In this document: positions 16,597 to 25,783 of the stretch, one piece after another
How the letters are laid out: every line of letters begins with the position of its first letter
Numbering within the stretch: position 1 is the first letter of the stretch
From: Amycolatopsis sp. NBRC 101858
GTDB taxonomy: Bacteria; Actinomycetota; Actinomycetes; Mycobacteriales; Pseudonocardiaceae
NCBI RefSeq assembly: GCF_030269325.1
Contig: NZ_BSTD01000001.1
Coordinates: 372,001 to 436,000 of the forward strand
Reading direction: 5' to 3'
Length of the DNA: 64,000 nt
Position numbers and translations under genes: made by a program
Notes under the pieces: generated by a model
The model's database searches: none
What the model saw: only the letters and a program-made list of their open reading frames with translations
What the model was told of the DNA's origin: nothing

Positions 16597-17325
16597 ATGT
16601 CCACCCAGTCCACCGCCGTCGTCACCGGGGCCGGTCGCGGCTTCGGGCGTGCCATCGCCGCCGCGCTCGTTGCCGGCGGGCGCACCGTTGTCGGCGTCGC
16701 GCGCAGCGAATCCGAACTCGACGCCGTGCGCGGCGAACTCGGGAAAGCCTTCGTCCCCGTCGCCGCCGACGCGACCGACGATGCCCTCGCCGAAAGCGTC
16801 CTGCGCGAGCACCGTCCCGGCCTGCTGATCCTCAACGCCGGAGCCGTGCCGCACATGGCGCCCGTGCACGAACAGACCTGGGAGACCTTCAGCCGCAACT
16901 GGCACGTCGATACCCGGCACGTCTTCGCCTGGACGCGCGCCGCACTGCGGGAACCGCTCGAAACCGGCGGGGTCGTCGTCTCGATGTCGAGCGGGGCGGC
17001 CATCGGCGGGTCGCCGCTCAGTGGTGGGTACGCCAGTGCGAAAGCCGCGATCCGGTACCTGCGCGCGTACGCCGCCGAGGAGTCGGAACGCGCCGGGCTC
17101 GGCCTCCGGTTCGCCACGCTCCTGCCGCAGCTGACCCCGCTCACCGGCCTCGGCTCGGCGGGCGTCGACGGGTACGCCGCGCGCACCGGGCTCGACCGCG
17201 ACACGTTCGTCAAGAACATGGAATCGGTCCTGACGCCGGAGCAGGTCGCCAAGGCCGTCCTCGAAGTCGTCGACGGCGACGCCGCGGAATACCAGGTCAG
17301 CGGCACCGGGCTGCGTACGCTCTGA
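16597..17325 (+). CDS. Short-chain dehydrogenase/reductase
   Basis: 242 residues, cytosolic, NAD(P)-dependent. The cofactor motif is TGAGRGFGRAIAAAL, NAG occurs in LLILNAGAVPH, and the catalytic Ser and Tyr-x-x-x-Lys are in SMSSGAAIGG and GGYASAKAA. The substrate is unknown. ATG 16597 has GGGGAG 7 nt upstream. It is followed 5 nt later by an ECF sigma gene on the same strand, so the two are co-transcribed and the reductase may belong to that sigma factor's regulon. Confidence 0.92.
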   Translation: MSTQSTAVVTGAGRGFGRAIAAALVAGGRTVVGVARSESELDAVRGELGKAFVPVAADATDDALAESVLREHRPGLLILNAGAVPHMAPVHEQTWETFSRNWHVDTRHVFAWTRAALREPLETGGVVVSMSSGAAIGGSPLSGGYASAKAAIRYLRAYAAEESERAGLGLRFATLLPQLTPLTGLGSAGVDGYAARTGLDRDTFVKNMESVLTPEQVAKAVLEVVDGDAAEYQVSGTGLRTL

Positions 17326-17330
17326 CTGCC

Positions 17331-18272
17331 ATGCCCGACTTCGCCACCGAGACCGAGCCCTTCCGGCCCGAGCTGCTCGCCCACTGCTACCGCCTGCTCG
17401 GCTCGATCCACGACGCCGAGGACCTCGTGCAGGAGACGTACCTGCGCGCGTGGCGGGCCTTCGGCGGGTTCGAGGGCCGGTCTTCGGTGCGGCGCTGGCT
17501 GTACAAGATCGCCACCACGGCCTGCCTGACGGCGCTCGAGTCCCGGGCCCGGCGGCCGCTGCCGTCGGGCCTGGGCGCGCCGGCCGACGACCACCGGGTG
17601 GCCGTGGCCGCCGCGGACCCCTCGGTGCCCTGGCTCCAGCCGATTCCCGACGCGCTGCTCGACCCGGCGGCGGTCGTGGCCGGCCGCGCCGGCGTGCGGC
17701 TGGCGTTCATCGCCGCGCTGCAACTGCTGCCCGCCCGGCAGCGGGCCGTGCTGACCCTGCGCGACGTGCTGGCGTTCCGCACCGGCGAGGTCGCCGAGCT
17801 GCTCGGCACGACCCCGGCGGCGGTCGACAGCGCGCTGCGCCGGGCCCGCGGCCGGCTCGCCGAGGCGGGGCCGGTGGCGGCGGACCTGGCGGAGCCGGCC
17901 GGGCAGGGTCCCCTGCTCGACCGCTACGTCGACGCGTTCGTCCGCGCCGACCCGGGCGCGCTGGTGACGTTGCTGCGCGCCGACGTCGAGCTGGAGATGC
18001 CGCCGATCCCGACGTGGTTCACCGGCCGGGACGCGGTCGCCGGGTTCTTGAGCCGCCGCGTCCTGCGCCCGGGAGCCTGGCGGCTGGTGCCGTCACGCGC
18101 GAACGGCCAGCCGGCCCTGCTCGAGTACGCGGCCACCGGCGACGGCCGGTTCGAGGCCCACGGCGTCCAGGTCCTGACGCTGACCGGCACCCGGATCGCC
18201 CGGATCACGGCGTTCAACGACGCCTCGCTGGTACCGGTGTTCGGCGCGCACGCCGTGCTCGGGCCGGTCTAG
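17331..18272 (+). CDS. ECF sigma factor with SnoaL-like C-terminal extension
   Basis: 313 residues. Region 2 reads LLAHCYRLLGSIHDAEDLVQETYLRAWRAFGGFEGRSSVRRWLYKIATTACL and region 4 reads LPARQRAVLTLRDVLAFRTGEVAELLGTTPAAVDSALRRARGRL. A C-terminal NTF2/SnoaL-like domain of about 110 residues follows (YVDAFVRADPGALVTLLRADVELEMPPIPTWFTGRDAV). Such ECF groups lack a classical anti-sigma partner and use the extension for self-control. It is cotranscribed with the SDR. The TAG stop shares the four bases CTAG with the stop of the convergent GAF-ANTAR gene. Confidence 0.92.
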   Translation: MPDFATETEPFRPELLAHCYRLLGSIHDAEDLVQETYLRAWRAFGGFEGRSSVRRWLYKIATTACLTALESRARRPLPSGLGAPADDHRVAVAAADPSVPWLQPIPDALLDPAAVVAGRAGVRLAFIAALQLLPARQRAVLTLRDVLAFRTGEVAELLGTTPAAVDSALRRARGRLAEAGPVAADLAEPAGQGPLLDRYVDAFVRADPGALVTLLRADVELEMPPIPTWFTGRDAVAGFLSRRVLRPGAWRLVPSRANGQPALLEYAATGDGRFEAHGVQVLTLTGTRIARITAFNDASLVPVFGAHAVLGPV

Positions 18273-19006
18273 GACCGCCCGTCCGCCGAGCTCATCCGCT
18301 TCGTGAACCGCGCCGCGACGTCGCGCAGCTTCGTGTTCGTGTTCTGCGACTCGACGATCAGGCGCTGCATCGCCGCGTCCTCGCTCACCCGGTGGATCAG
18401 CATCAGCATCCCCTTGGCCTGCTCGATCACCGCGCGCGTCTCCATCGCGTGCCGGAGCTCGTCGGCGAGGAGGCGGGCCTCCCGGTAGCGGCGGGTCAGC
18501 CGCAGGACGGTCTCCACGCACAACGTGAACAGCCGCAGCACCTTCGTGTCGAACTCGTGGTAGCCGTGCGCGCCGAAGCCGAACAGCGTGATCGCGCCGA
18601 CCAGCGTGTCGTCCACCCGCAGCGGGACCGCCAGGTAGCTGCCCACGCCGAGTTCCTTGGCCGCGAGGACGAACTCGGGCCACCGCTCGCCCGTGTCACC
18701 GACCGCGACCCGCACGACCTCGCCCGTCAGCGCCGCGAGCAGGCCGGGACCGTCACCCGCCGCGTACTGGACGTCGTCGATGCGCCGGGCGCGCTCGTCG
18801 GTGAAGGCCGCCGTCTGGGTCGCGCCGTCGCGGACCACCACGATGCTCGCCAGGTCCGCGTCGGGCACCACCCGCACCGCCTCGCCGCAGACCGCGTCGA
18901 GCAGCCCGGGCGTGTCGGACACCGATTCGAGGACCCCGACGAGATCGGCCAGGACCACGTTCAGCTCGTCGACCCGCTCCGCCATGCCGTCGCCAGTGGT
19001 CGGCAC
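18269..19006 (-). CDS. GAF and ANTAR domain antitermination regulator
   Basis: 245 residues from GTG 19006, which has GGGGAGGGG upstream. The GAF domain spans about residues 20-160 (PDADLASIVVVRDGATQTAAFTDE; SYLAVPLRVDDTLVGAITLFGF). The C-terminal ANTAR RNA-binding three-helix module reads ELRHAMETRAVIEQAKGMLML, then SEDAAMQRLIVESQNTNTKLRDVAARF. ANTAR proteins bind paired hexaloop hairpins in leaders and prevent termination when the sensory domain is triggered. The gene is single and converges on the ECF sigma gene with a shared CTAG. Confidence 0.92.
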   Translation of the reverse strand: MPTTGDGMAERVDELNVVLADLVGVLESVSDTPGLLDAVCGEAVRVVPDADLASIVVVRDGATQTAAFTDERARRIDDVQYAAGDGPGLLAALTGEVVRVAVGDTGERWPEFVLAAKELGVGSYLAVPLRVDDTLVGAITLFGFGAHGYHEFDTKVLRLFTLCVETVLRLTRRYREARLLADELRHAMETRAVIEQAKGMLMLIHRVSEDAAMQRLIVESQNTNTKLRDVAARFTKRMSSADGRS

Positions 19007-19152
19007 CGCCCACCCCTCCCCATGCGTCAAGCGGCGAGCCATGGGAAAGAGCCCGCCAGCAGCGTCAACCGAGACCACCGCTGGCGTTTCAACGGGTCCG
19101 CGAGAACTCTACCGGCCGTGGGTCCGAAAGCCGTGAAGGCCTCACGCCTGGC

Positions 19153-21108
19153 TTACCGGGTGACGGCCTGCCAGCGCTGGTTCGGCCCGTTCGTCGGCCG
19201 GTAGAGGCCGATGCGGGCGCCGTCTTCACGCGACTCGCCCGTGACGTCGAGCAGCTGCCCGTCCGCCGCGTTGACGAACGTCCACGTCCCGTCGCCCGTG
19301 GTCGACAGCGTCCACTGCGCCGCCGCGCCGGTCGTTCCGGCCGGGGCCGGCGTCACCGCGCCGCCCGCCGTGCTGAGCACTTGGCCCGTGCCGACGTTGG
19401 TGACCGTGAACCGGTCGCGGTTGCCGTAGCGGCCCGTGCGGTCGGTCAGCGTCCAGCGCTGCGCGGCCGCCGCTGGGTCCGTCGTGCGCTGGACCAGCGA
19501 GCCACCCTCCGCCGACAGGGACTTGCCGCTCTGCACGCCGGTGAACGTGACCGGCTTGCCCGAGCCGAGCCCGGTGCCCGCGGCCGTCGACGAGACGCCG
19601 TCGACCAGGAAGGTCGTCACCGAACGCGCCGGGACCCGCAGCGTCGCGCGGGCCGACGTCACCCGCACCGGCTTGCCCCGCTTCAACGCTCCGGTGACGT
19701 CGGTGACGACCGGCGTCACCGAAGAGCCGGGCCGGACGCACCCGAACCCGGTCAGGTCCAGCGTGACGTCCTGCTCCGCCGTCCCCGAGTTGACGTGGAC
19801 CACCGAAGACAGGGCTTCGCCGCGCATCGCGGCCGTCGACGCGGTGTCGTCCGAAGCGATCAGCCGGTCACCCGGCCGGATGTAGTGGGTGAAGTTCCGC
19901 ATCGTGTCGAACTTCGTGTTCGTCCGGATCGGACAGTCCGAAGTGGTGCAGCCGAACGGCACCTGGATCTCGCCCCAGTTCATCCCGGCCGCGGACTCCC
20001 CGCCGGGCTTCATGTTGTCGTAGTCCTCGATCGGCTGCCAGCTCACCCACGCGCTCGGTTCGAGCAGGCGCAGGTCGTCGGTGATCTGGCCGGCCAGCCC
20101 GAGCCCCGGGTCCATGCTGGTGAAGTCCTGCCGATCGAGCCAGCTGCCGCCGACCTCGCTCATCCACAACGGCTTCGACGCGCCCTTGGCGATGTCGCGC
20201 GGGATCGGCCGGTTGCCGGTGCCGTAGGTGTGCACGTTCAGCCGCCCGGCGGCTGCCCGTGCCGGCGACGACCAGCCGTTCCAGTCCGCGGCGAAGATGT
20301 CCGGGTTGGTTTCGTCGGGCGCGGAAACCACCTTCCCGGGCAGTGCCGCGGCCATCGCCGGGATCAGCTGCGACTGGACCGACGGGCCGATGTGCGCGCC
20401 CTCCTGCCGCCCGCCGGTCGGGTTGCCGTCGGCGCCGAGGGTCGTCTTCCAGTAGCTGGTGTTGGGCTCGTTCAGCGGGTTCACCGACGAGAACCTGATG
20501 CCGTGCGCGCGTTCCAGCGTCCGCACCACCTGCGCCAGGTACGCCGTGAAGTCGCCGATCTTGTCCGGGCGCAGCTGCTCGTCGGTCGCGCTGAAGCCAC
20601 CGGAGACGTACCCCGACACGGTCTGGAAGTACGGCGGCGAGTTGCTGAACGCCTCCCACTTCGTGACGCGGTTCTTGATGCGGTCCACCCACCAGCGCTG
20701 GTTCGGGTCCGCGGCGGCGTCGAACTCCGCGGGATCCCCGGGCGTCCACCAGTCCTTGTCGGCGCGGGTCGTCCCGGCCGGCGCCTTCCACCAGCCCGGC
20801 ACCGCGCCACCCGGACGCAGGTACGCCGGGACGTCCGGGGCGTTGCCACCGCCGATGTTGAAGCGCGCGATGTTCAGGTTCAGCCCGTCGGCGCCGAAGA
20901 CGAGGTCGGCCAGCTTGGTCCGCACCGCGTCGGGGTAGCCGCCGGTCGCCTCGGCCATCCACGCCAGGCTCGAGCCCCAGCCTTCGAACGGCTGCTGCCG
21001 GTAGGCCGGGTCGGGTCTCACGGTCACTGCCATCGCAGCGGACGCCGATGCGGCCAGCACCCCGGCCGCGACCAGGGGTACACAAAGGACGGTGAGCAAG
21101 CGGTTCAT
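19153..21108 (-). CDS. Secreted GH30-family endo-galactanase with C-terminal ricin-type lectin domain
   Basis: 651 residues. A Sec signal peptide (MNRLLTVLCVPLVAAGVLAASASAAMA) is followed by a clan-A glycosidase barrel. The acid/base Glu is about residue 214 in SSVNPLNEPNTSYW and the nucleophile Glu about 318 in PLWMSEVGGSW. A beta-sandwich flanks the barrel, and residues from about 510 form a ricin B-like trefoil with QRWTLTD, AQWTLSTTGDGTW and NQRWQAV. The match is to bacterial endo-beta-1,6-galactanases of GH30 that cut side chains of arabinogalactan proteins; this specificity is inferred from similarity and from the GH35/GH51 neighbours. It is the last gene of the sugar operon, 35 nt after GH35, and the only secreted enzyme in it. 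Confidence 0.88.
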   Translation of the reverse strand: MNRLLTVLCVPLVAAGVLAASASAAMAVTVRPDPAYRQQPFEGWGSSLAWMAEATGGYPDAVRTKLADLVFGADGLNLNIARFNIGGGNAPDVPAYLRPGGAVPGWWKAPAGTTRADKDWWTPGDPAEFDAAADPNQRWWVDRIKNRVTKWEAFSNSPPYFQTVSGYVSGGFSATDEQLRPDKIGDFTAYLAQVVRTLERAHGIRFSSVNPLNEPNTSYWKTTLGADGNPTGGRQEGAHIGPSVQSQLIPAMAAALPGKVVSAPDETNPDIFAADWNGWSSPARAAAGRLNVHTYGTGNRPIPRDIAKGASKPLWMSEVGGSWLDRQDFTSMDPGLGLAGQITDDLRLLEPSAWVSWQPIEDYDNMKPGGESAAGMNWGEIQVPFGCTTSDCPIRTNTKFDTMRNFTHYIRPGDRLIASDDTASTAAMRGEALSSVVHVNSGTAEQDVTLDLTGFGCVRPGSSVTPVVTDVTGALKRGKPVRVTSARATLRVPARSVTTFLVDGVSSTAAGTGLGSGKPVTFTGVQSGKSLSAEGGSLVQRTTDPAAAAQRWTLTDRTGRYGNRDRFTVTNVGTGQVLSTAGGAVTPAPAGTTGAAAQWTLSTTGDGTWTFVNAADGQLLDVTGESREDGARIGLYRPTNGPNQRWQAVTR

Positions 21109-21143
21109 CGTCGAACTGCCCTTCGCTTCCGGTGGGGACTTCC

Positions 21144-22886
21144 TCAGGCTTCGGTGTGTCCCAGCAGCGGCCGCGGCACGAACCGGGCCACCGGGTCGAG
21201 CATCGTGTCCAGTTCGAGCACGACGAGGTCGTTGCCCCCCGCGCGGACGACCGGGCCCGGCACGTACAACGTCCGCTGCGGCCCGCGCCGCCAGTACCGG
21301 CCGAGCGGGAACCCGTTGAGCCACGCGAGGCCCTTGCCCCACTCCCCGGTGTCGAGGAACAGGTCCGCGGACTCCTCGGCCTCGAAGGACGCATGCAGCA
21401 GCACCGGGCCGGCGATCGGCCTCTCCACAGTGGACTCCGCGACCGGCGCGGGCAGCGCGTCCAGGTCGAGCGGCAGCACGTCCCAGCCGGCCAGCGGCTC
21501 ACCGTGCAGCGCCGCGCCGCCGATGATGCCCTTCGCCTCGCCGATCCGCGGACCGTAGTCGACGCGGCCCTGGTCCTCGACCAGTACGAGCAGCTCGCCG
21601 TTCGCCCGCGGCAGCGCGACCGCGCGCTCGTGGTGCTCACGCAGCAGCGTGCCGACCGGGTCGCCGTCGAAGAACACCGTCGCGCGGTCGCGGACCTCGC
21701 CGAACGTCAGGACGCCCGGCCGGTCGCCCGAAACGGTCGTGCGCAGCAGGGCGAGCCGCGGCATCGGCGTCAGGTCGTCGAACGCGGGCAGCTCCTCGTG
21801 GAACTCCCAGGTGCCCCAGCGGTCCGGGGCGTCGAGCAGCCGGACGGGGTCGCGCAGCACCGACTCGAACGCCGGCGCGGGCCGGGCCGGCGGCGGAACG
21901 GAGTCCGGCACCTTGTGGTAACGCGCGATCACGTCCCGGAAGGCGTGGTACTTCGGCGTCGGGTCGCCGGCTTCGTCCAGGGGCGCGTCGTAGTCGTAGG
22001 ACGTGACCAGCGGCTGGTAGACGCCCTTGTCGTTCGCGCCGCTGGTGAGCCCGAAGTTGGTGCCGCCGTGGAACATGTACAGGTTGACCGACGCGCCCGC
22101 GGCGAGCAGCGCGTCGAGCTCGGCCGCCGCGTCCGCCGCCGACGTCGTGTGGTGGTGCGCGCCCCAGTGGTCGAACCAGCCGTTCCAGAACTCGCTGCAC
22201 ATCAGCGGGCCGGTGGGCTGGTGCGCACGCAGGATCGCCAGGCGCGCCTCGGCGTTCGAGCCGAAGGACGCGGTGCGGTGCAGCCCCTCCAGGCTGCCCG
22301 CTTCGAGCATGTCCGGCTGGTCCACTGTGGTCAGTGGCACGGTGATCCCGCACGCGCGCGTGTGCTCGGCCAGCGCGCGCAGGTAGCGCTTGTCGTCGCC
22401 GAACGCGCCGTACTCGTTCTCGATCTGGACGAGCAGTACCGGCCCGCCGCGGTCGACCTGGTGCGGGGCCACGACTTCGTAGACGCGCGTGAGGTATTCG
22501 CGCACCGCGTCCAGGTACTTCGGCTCGTACCGGCGGACCCCGACCGACGGGTCGCGGAACAGCCACGCCGGCAGGCCGCCGTTGTCCCACTCCGCGCAGA
22601 TGTACGGGCCGGGCCGCACGATCGCGGACATCCCGGCGTCGGCGACGAGCCGCAGGAACCGGTCGAGGTCGAGCCCGCCGGACAGGGCGAACTCGCCCGG
22701 CGACGGGGCGTGCGCGTTCCACGGGACGTACGTCTCGATGGTGTTCAGGCCCATCCGCCGGGCCTTGTCGATCCGGTCGGCCCACAGGTCCGGGTGCACG
22801 CGGAAGTAGTGCAGGGCACCGGAAAGGATCCGGAACGGCCGGCCGTCGAGCAGGAAGTCGGTCTCCCCGATCGCGAACTCAGGCAT
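21144..22886 (-). CDS. GH35 beta-galactosidase, cytoplasmic
   Basis: 580 residues with no signal peptide. The GH35 hallmarks are complete: GALHYFRVHPDLWADRI, RPGPYICAEWDNGGLPAWL, the acid/base Glu about 158 in QIENEYGAFG, the nucleophile Glu about 232 in MCSEFWNGWFDHWG, and NLYMFHGGTNFG. It removes terminal beta-galactose from imported oligosaccharides. The C-terminal half forms jelly-roll domains (GTWEFHEELPAF; LAWLNGFPLGRYW). Its ATG overlaps the end of the GH51 gene by 8 nt, so the two are translated together. Confidence 0.95.
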   Translation of the reverse strand: MPEFAIGETDFLLDGRPFRILSGALHYFRVHPDLWADRIDKARRMGLNTIETYVPWNAHAPSPGEFALSGGLDLDRFLRLVADAGMSAIVRPGPYICAEWDNGGLPAWLFRDPSVGVRRYEPKYLDAVREYLTRVYEVVAPHQVDRGGPVLLVQIENEYGAFGDDKRYLRALAEHTRACGITVPLTTVDQPDMLEAGSLEGLHRTASFGSNAEARLAILRAHQPTGPLMCSEFWNGWFDHWGAHHHTTSAADAAAELDALLAAGASVNLYMFHGGTNFGLTSGANDKGVYQPLVTSYDYDAPLDEAGDPTPKYHAFRDVIARYHKVPDSVPPPARPAPAFESVLRDPVRLLDAPDRWGTWEFHEELPAFDDLTPMPRLALLRTTVSGDRPGVLTFGEVRDRATVFFDGDPVGTLLREHHERAVALPRANGELLVLVEDQGRVDYGPRIGEAKGIIGGAALHGEPLAGWDVLPLDLDALPAPVAESTVERPIAGPVLLHASFEAEESADLFLDTGEWGKGLAWLNGFPLGRYWRRGPQRTLYVPGPVVRAGGNDLVVLELDTMLDPVARFVPRPLLGHTEA

Positions 22887-24417
22887 GGCCGCCCGCCTCC
22901 GGGCACAGCTGGAGCACGGTCCAGGACAGGGGTGGCAGTGTCACGGTGATGGTCGTCCCCCCGGGGTCGGCCGTCACGGCGGCGCCGGGCAAGGGCACCG
23001 GCCGGACCGGTTGTGAGTCGGCGGTGTTGACGGTGTGCCGCGTCCCGCCGTCGGGCGTGGTCAGGGTTTCGGCGGCGTACACGCCGTACCGCGCGCCGCG
23101 CAGGCGCAGGCGGACCTCGGTCGGCGATGCCGTGGCCCGGTTGGTGAGGAACACCGCGCCGCGCCCGCACTCCCCGGCGGTCGCGGCGACGTCGACGAGG
23201 TCGACCTCGCCGTGCTGGGCGGTGCGCAGGCGCTCGCCCTCGACGCCCAGGCGCAGGCTGACCCCGCTCGCCAGCGCGGCCACCTGCCGGAACGGGTGGA
23301 ACGTCGTCTGCCGCCAGGCCGGGCCGCCCGGTTCGGTGCGGATCGGCGCGATGACGTTGACCAGCTGCGCCTGGTTGGCCATGGTGACGCGGTCGACGTT
23401 GCGCAGCAGGGAGCTCAGCAGCGAGCCGACGACGACCGCGTCGGTGACGGTGTAGTCGTCCTCGATGATCCGCGGGTGCTCCCGCCAGCCGCCCTCGGCG
23501 AGCCGCGCCTGGTCGACCTCGTTCCAGCGGCGCAGGTCCCAGACGTTCCACTCGTCGACGCTGATCCCGATCTTCTTGTCCAAGCCCAGCTCGGCGAGCG
23601 TCTCGTCGATGATCCCCGCGGTGGTCCGGATGAAGCGGTCCAGCGCGGCGCCGCTGGCGAGGTAGCTGTCGGTGTCGCCGTGCAGCTCCTGGTAGTAGGC
23701 GTGCAGCGAGATGTGGTCGACCAGCTCGGCGGTGTGGCGCAGCACCGTGCGTTCCCACTCGCCGAACGTCGGCATGTCGGCGTGGGAGCTGCCGGCCACG
23801 ACCAGTTCGACGTCCGGGTCGATCATCCGCATCAGCCGCGCGGCCTCGGCGGCCAGGCGGCCGTACTCGCCCGCCGTCTTGTGGCCGATCTGCCACGGCC
23901 CGTCCATCTCGTTGCCGAGGCACCACAGCTTGAAGCCGAACGGGCGGTCGGCGCCGTTCGCGCGCCGCCGCTCGCTCAGTTCCGTGCCGCCGGCGTGGTT
24001 GCAGTACTCCAGGACGTCGGCGGCCTCCTGGATGCCGCGGGTGCCGAGGTTGACCGCGTACATCACCTCGGTGCCCGCGGCTTCGGCCCACGCCGCGAAT
24101 TCGTGCAGGCCGAAGCGGTTCGTCTCGACGCTGTGCCAGGACGGATCGAGCCGGACCGGGCGCTCCGGCCCCACCCCGTCCTCCCAGCGGTACGCGGAGA
24201 CGAAGTTGCCGCCGGGGTAGCGGACCACGGTCGGCCCGAGCTCCCGGACCAGCTCCAGCACGTCGCCGCGAAAGCCGCGATCGTCCGCAGTGGCGTGCCC
24301 GGGCTCGTACAGTCCCGTGTAGACGGACCGGCCCATGTGCTCGGCGAACGAGCCGAACAGGCGACGCGGGACCGGGCCGATCACGTCGCCCGCGTCGCCT
24401 TCGATGTGGACGGTCAT
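22879..24417 (-). CDS. GH51 alpha-L-arabinofuranosidase, cytoplasmic
   Basis: 512 residues, no signal peptide. GH51 blocks are present: FGSFAEHMGRSVYTGLYEPG, VVRYPGGNFVSAYRWEDGVGP, the acid/base Glu about 170 in WCLGNEMDGPWQ, and the nucleophile Glu about 289 in GISVDEWNVWD. It releases terminal arabinofuranose from imported arabino-oligosaccharides. ATG 24417 overlaps the stop of the binding-protein gene (ATGA), and its own stop overlaps the GH35 start. Together with GH30 and GH35 this indicates side-chain-decorated galactan, that is, type II arabinogalactan, as the operon's substrate. Confidence 0.95.
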   Translation of the reverse strand: MTVHIEGDAGDVIGPVPRRLFGSFAEHMGRSVYTGLYEPGHATADDRGFRGDVLELVRELGPTVVRYPGGNFVSAYRWEDGVGPERPVRLDPSWHSVETNRFGLHEFAAWAEAAGTEVMYAVNLGTRGIQEAADVLEYCNHAGGTELSERRRANGADRPFGFKLWCLGNEMDGPWQIGHKTAGEYGRLAAEAARLMRMIDPDVELVVAGSSHADMPTFGEWERTVLRHTAELVDHISLHAYYQELHGDTDSYLASGAALDRFIRTTAGIIDETLAELGLDKKIGISVDEWNVWDLRRWNEVDQARLAEGGWREHPRIIEDDYTVTDAVVVGSLLSSLLRNVDRVTMANQAQLVNVIAPIRTEPGGPAWRQTTFHPFRQVAALASGVSLRLGVEGERLRTAQHGEVDLVDVAATAGECGRGAVFLTNRATASPTEVRLRLRGARYGVYAAETLTTPDGGTRHTVNTADSQPVRPVPLPGAAVTADPGGTTITVTLPPLSWTVLQLCPEAGGHA

Positions 24418-25754
24418 CCGGCGCTGACCGTGAAGCCCTGCTGGTTGCCGTAGTCGACGATCGCCTGCTGCCAGGCCGCCAGCCCGGCGTCGAGCCCGGT
24501 GGCGTTCAGGTAGGCCTTGCCCGCGGTGTCGCTGAAGATGCTGTTGGCGTAGGTCTGGTACGGCAGGTAGGTCCAGCCCTGGGAGACGTCCTTCGACGCC
24601 TGGGTCAGCACCTCGTTGATCTTCTGCCCGCCGAAGTACGGCGCGGCCTGGCCGACGAACGCCGGCGAGGTCAGGTCCGCCGTCGTGGCCGGGAAGCCGC
24701 CGCTCTCGATGAACGGCTTGACGCCGCCGTCGTGGTTGAGCCAGCGCACGAACGCGGCGGCCAGCGCCGGGTTGCCGCTCTGCTTCAGCACCGACTGCGT
24801 GCTGCCGCCGTTTTCCGCGGTGACCGCCTGCTGCCCGTCGTAGGTCGGCATCGGCGCCACCGCCCACTTGCCGCTGCCACCGGGCACCGACGAGGTGAAG
24901 TTGCCCGGCATCCAGGCGCCGGTGACCAGGGACGCGATGGTGCCGTCGCCGAGCGCGCGGAACCAGTCGTCGGACCACTCCTTGACCGGGGCGAGCAGCT
25001 TGCCCTGGACGAGCTGGTCCCACTTCGCGGTCCACTTCTTGGTGCCCGCGTCGGCGAGGTTGACCTTGACGTTCCGGCCGTCGACGCCGAACGGGTGCCC
25101 GCCCGCCTGCCAGATCATGCTCAGCACGAACCCGGGGTCGCCGGTGTCGGACGTGATGTACTTGGTGGGGTCGGCGGCGTGCAGCTTCTTGGCCGCGGCG
25201 ATGTACTCGTCCCACGTCTTCGGCACGGCGATGGCGTTCTTGTCGAAGACTTCCTTGTTGTAGAACAATGCCATCGGCCCGGAGTCCTGCGGCAGGCCGT
25301 AGAGCCCGTTGCCGCTCTTCACCTGCGCCCACGTCGACGGGCTGTAGTCCTTTTCGAACGAACCGAAGCCGTACTGGTCCAGGTTGACCAGTGAATCGGT
25401 CAGCGCGAACTGCGGGAGGGCGTAGTACTCGATCTGCACGACGTCCGGGCCGCCGGTGCCGGCCTTGATCGCGTTCTGCAGCTTGGTGTACTCGTCCTTG
25501 TTCGTCCCGGCGTTGACGTAGTTCACCTTGACGTTCGGGTACGCCTTCTCGAACGCGGCGACCTGGTCCTTCGCCGAGGGCGTCCAGCTCCAGTACGTGA
25601 TCGAGCCGCCCGCCTTGAGCGCGGCGTCGACGGAGTCCTGGGTGCCGGTGGCGGCCGCGGGCCCGGACGAGCTCCCGGACGAGCAGCCGACCGCGAGGGC
25701 GGCGGCGAGTGCCACGGCGGCGAACGCCTTGGCACGACTGCGGATGCGTGACAT
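24414..25754 (-). CDS. Sugar ABC transporter substrate-binding lipoprotein
   Basis: 446 residues. The signal peptide ends in the lipobox LAVGCSS, so the mature protein is anchored by its Cys. The body is an extracellular solute-binding protein family 1 fold: GSITYWSWTPSAKDQVAAFEKAYP, GTGGPDVVQIEYYALPQFA, YGLPQDSGPMALFYNKEVFD. It captures oligosaccharides released by the secreted GH30 enzyme. ATG 25754 has AAGGGA 7 nt upstream and gives a normal lipoprotein signal; an in-frame ATG at 25787 overlapping the permease stop is an alternative that adds 11 residues. No ATPase is encoded here, so a shared MsiK-like ATPase is expected elsewhere. Confidence 0.93.
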   Translation of the reverse strand: MSRIRSRAKAFAAVALAAALAVGCSSGSSSGPAAATGTQDSVDAALKAGGSITYWSWTPSAKDQVAAFEKAYPNVKVNYVNAGTNKDEYTKLQNAIKAGTGGPDVVQIEYYALPQFALTDSLVNLDQYGFGSFEKDYSPSTWAQVKSGNGLYGLPQDSGPMALFYNKEVFDKNAIAVPKTWDEYIAAAKKLHAADPTKYITSDTGDPGFVLSMIWQAGGHPFGVDGRNVKVNLADAGTKKWTAKWDQLVQGKLLAPVKEWSDDWFRALGDGTIASLVTGAWMPGNFTSSVPGGSGKWAVAPMPTYDGQQAVTAENGGSTQSVLKQSGNPALAAAFVRWLNHDGGVKPFIESGGFPATTADLTSPAFVGQAAPYFGGQKINEVLTQASKDVSQGWTYLPYQTYANSIFSDTAGKAYLNATGLDAGLAAWQQAIVDYGNQQGFTVSAG

Positions 25755-25783
25755 CGAGTGTCCCTTCACGACGGTGTGACGGC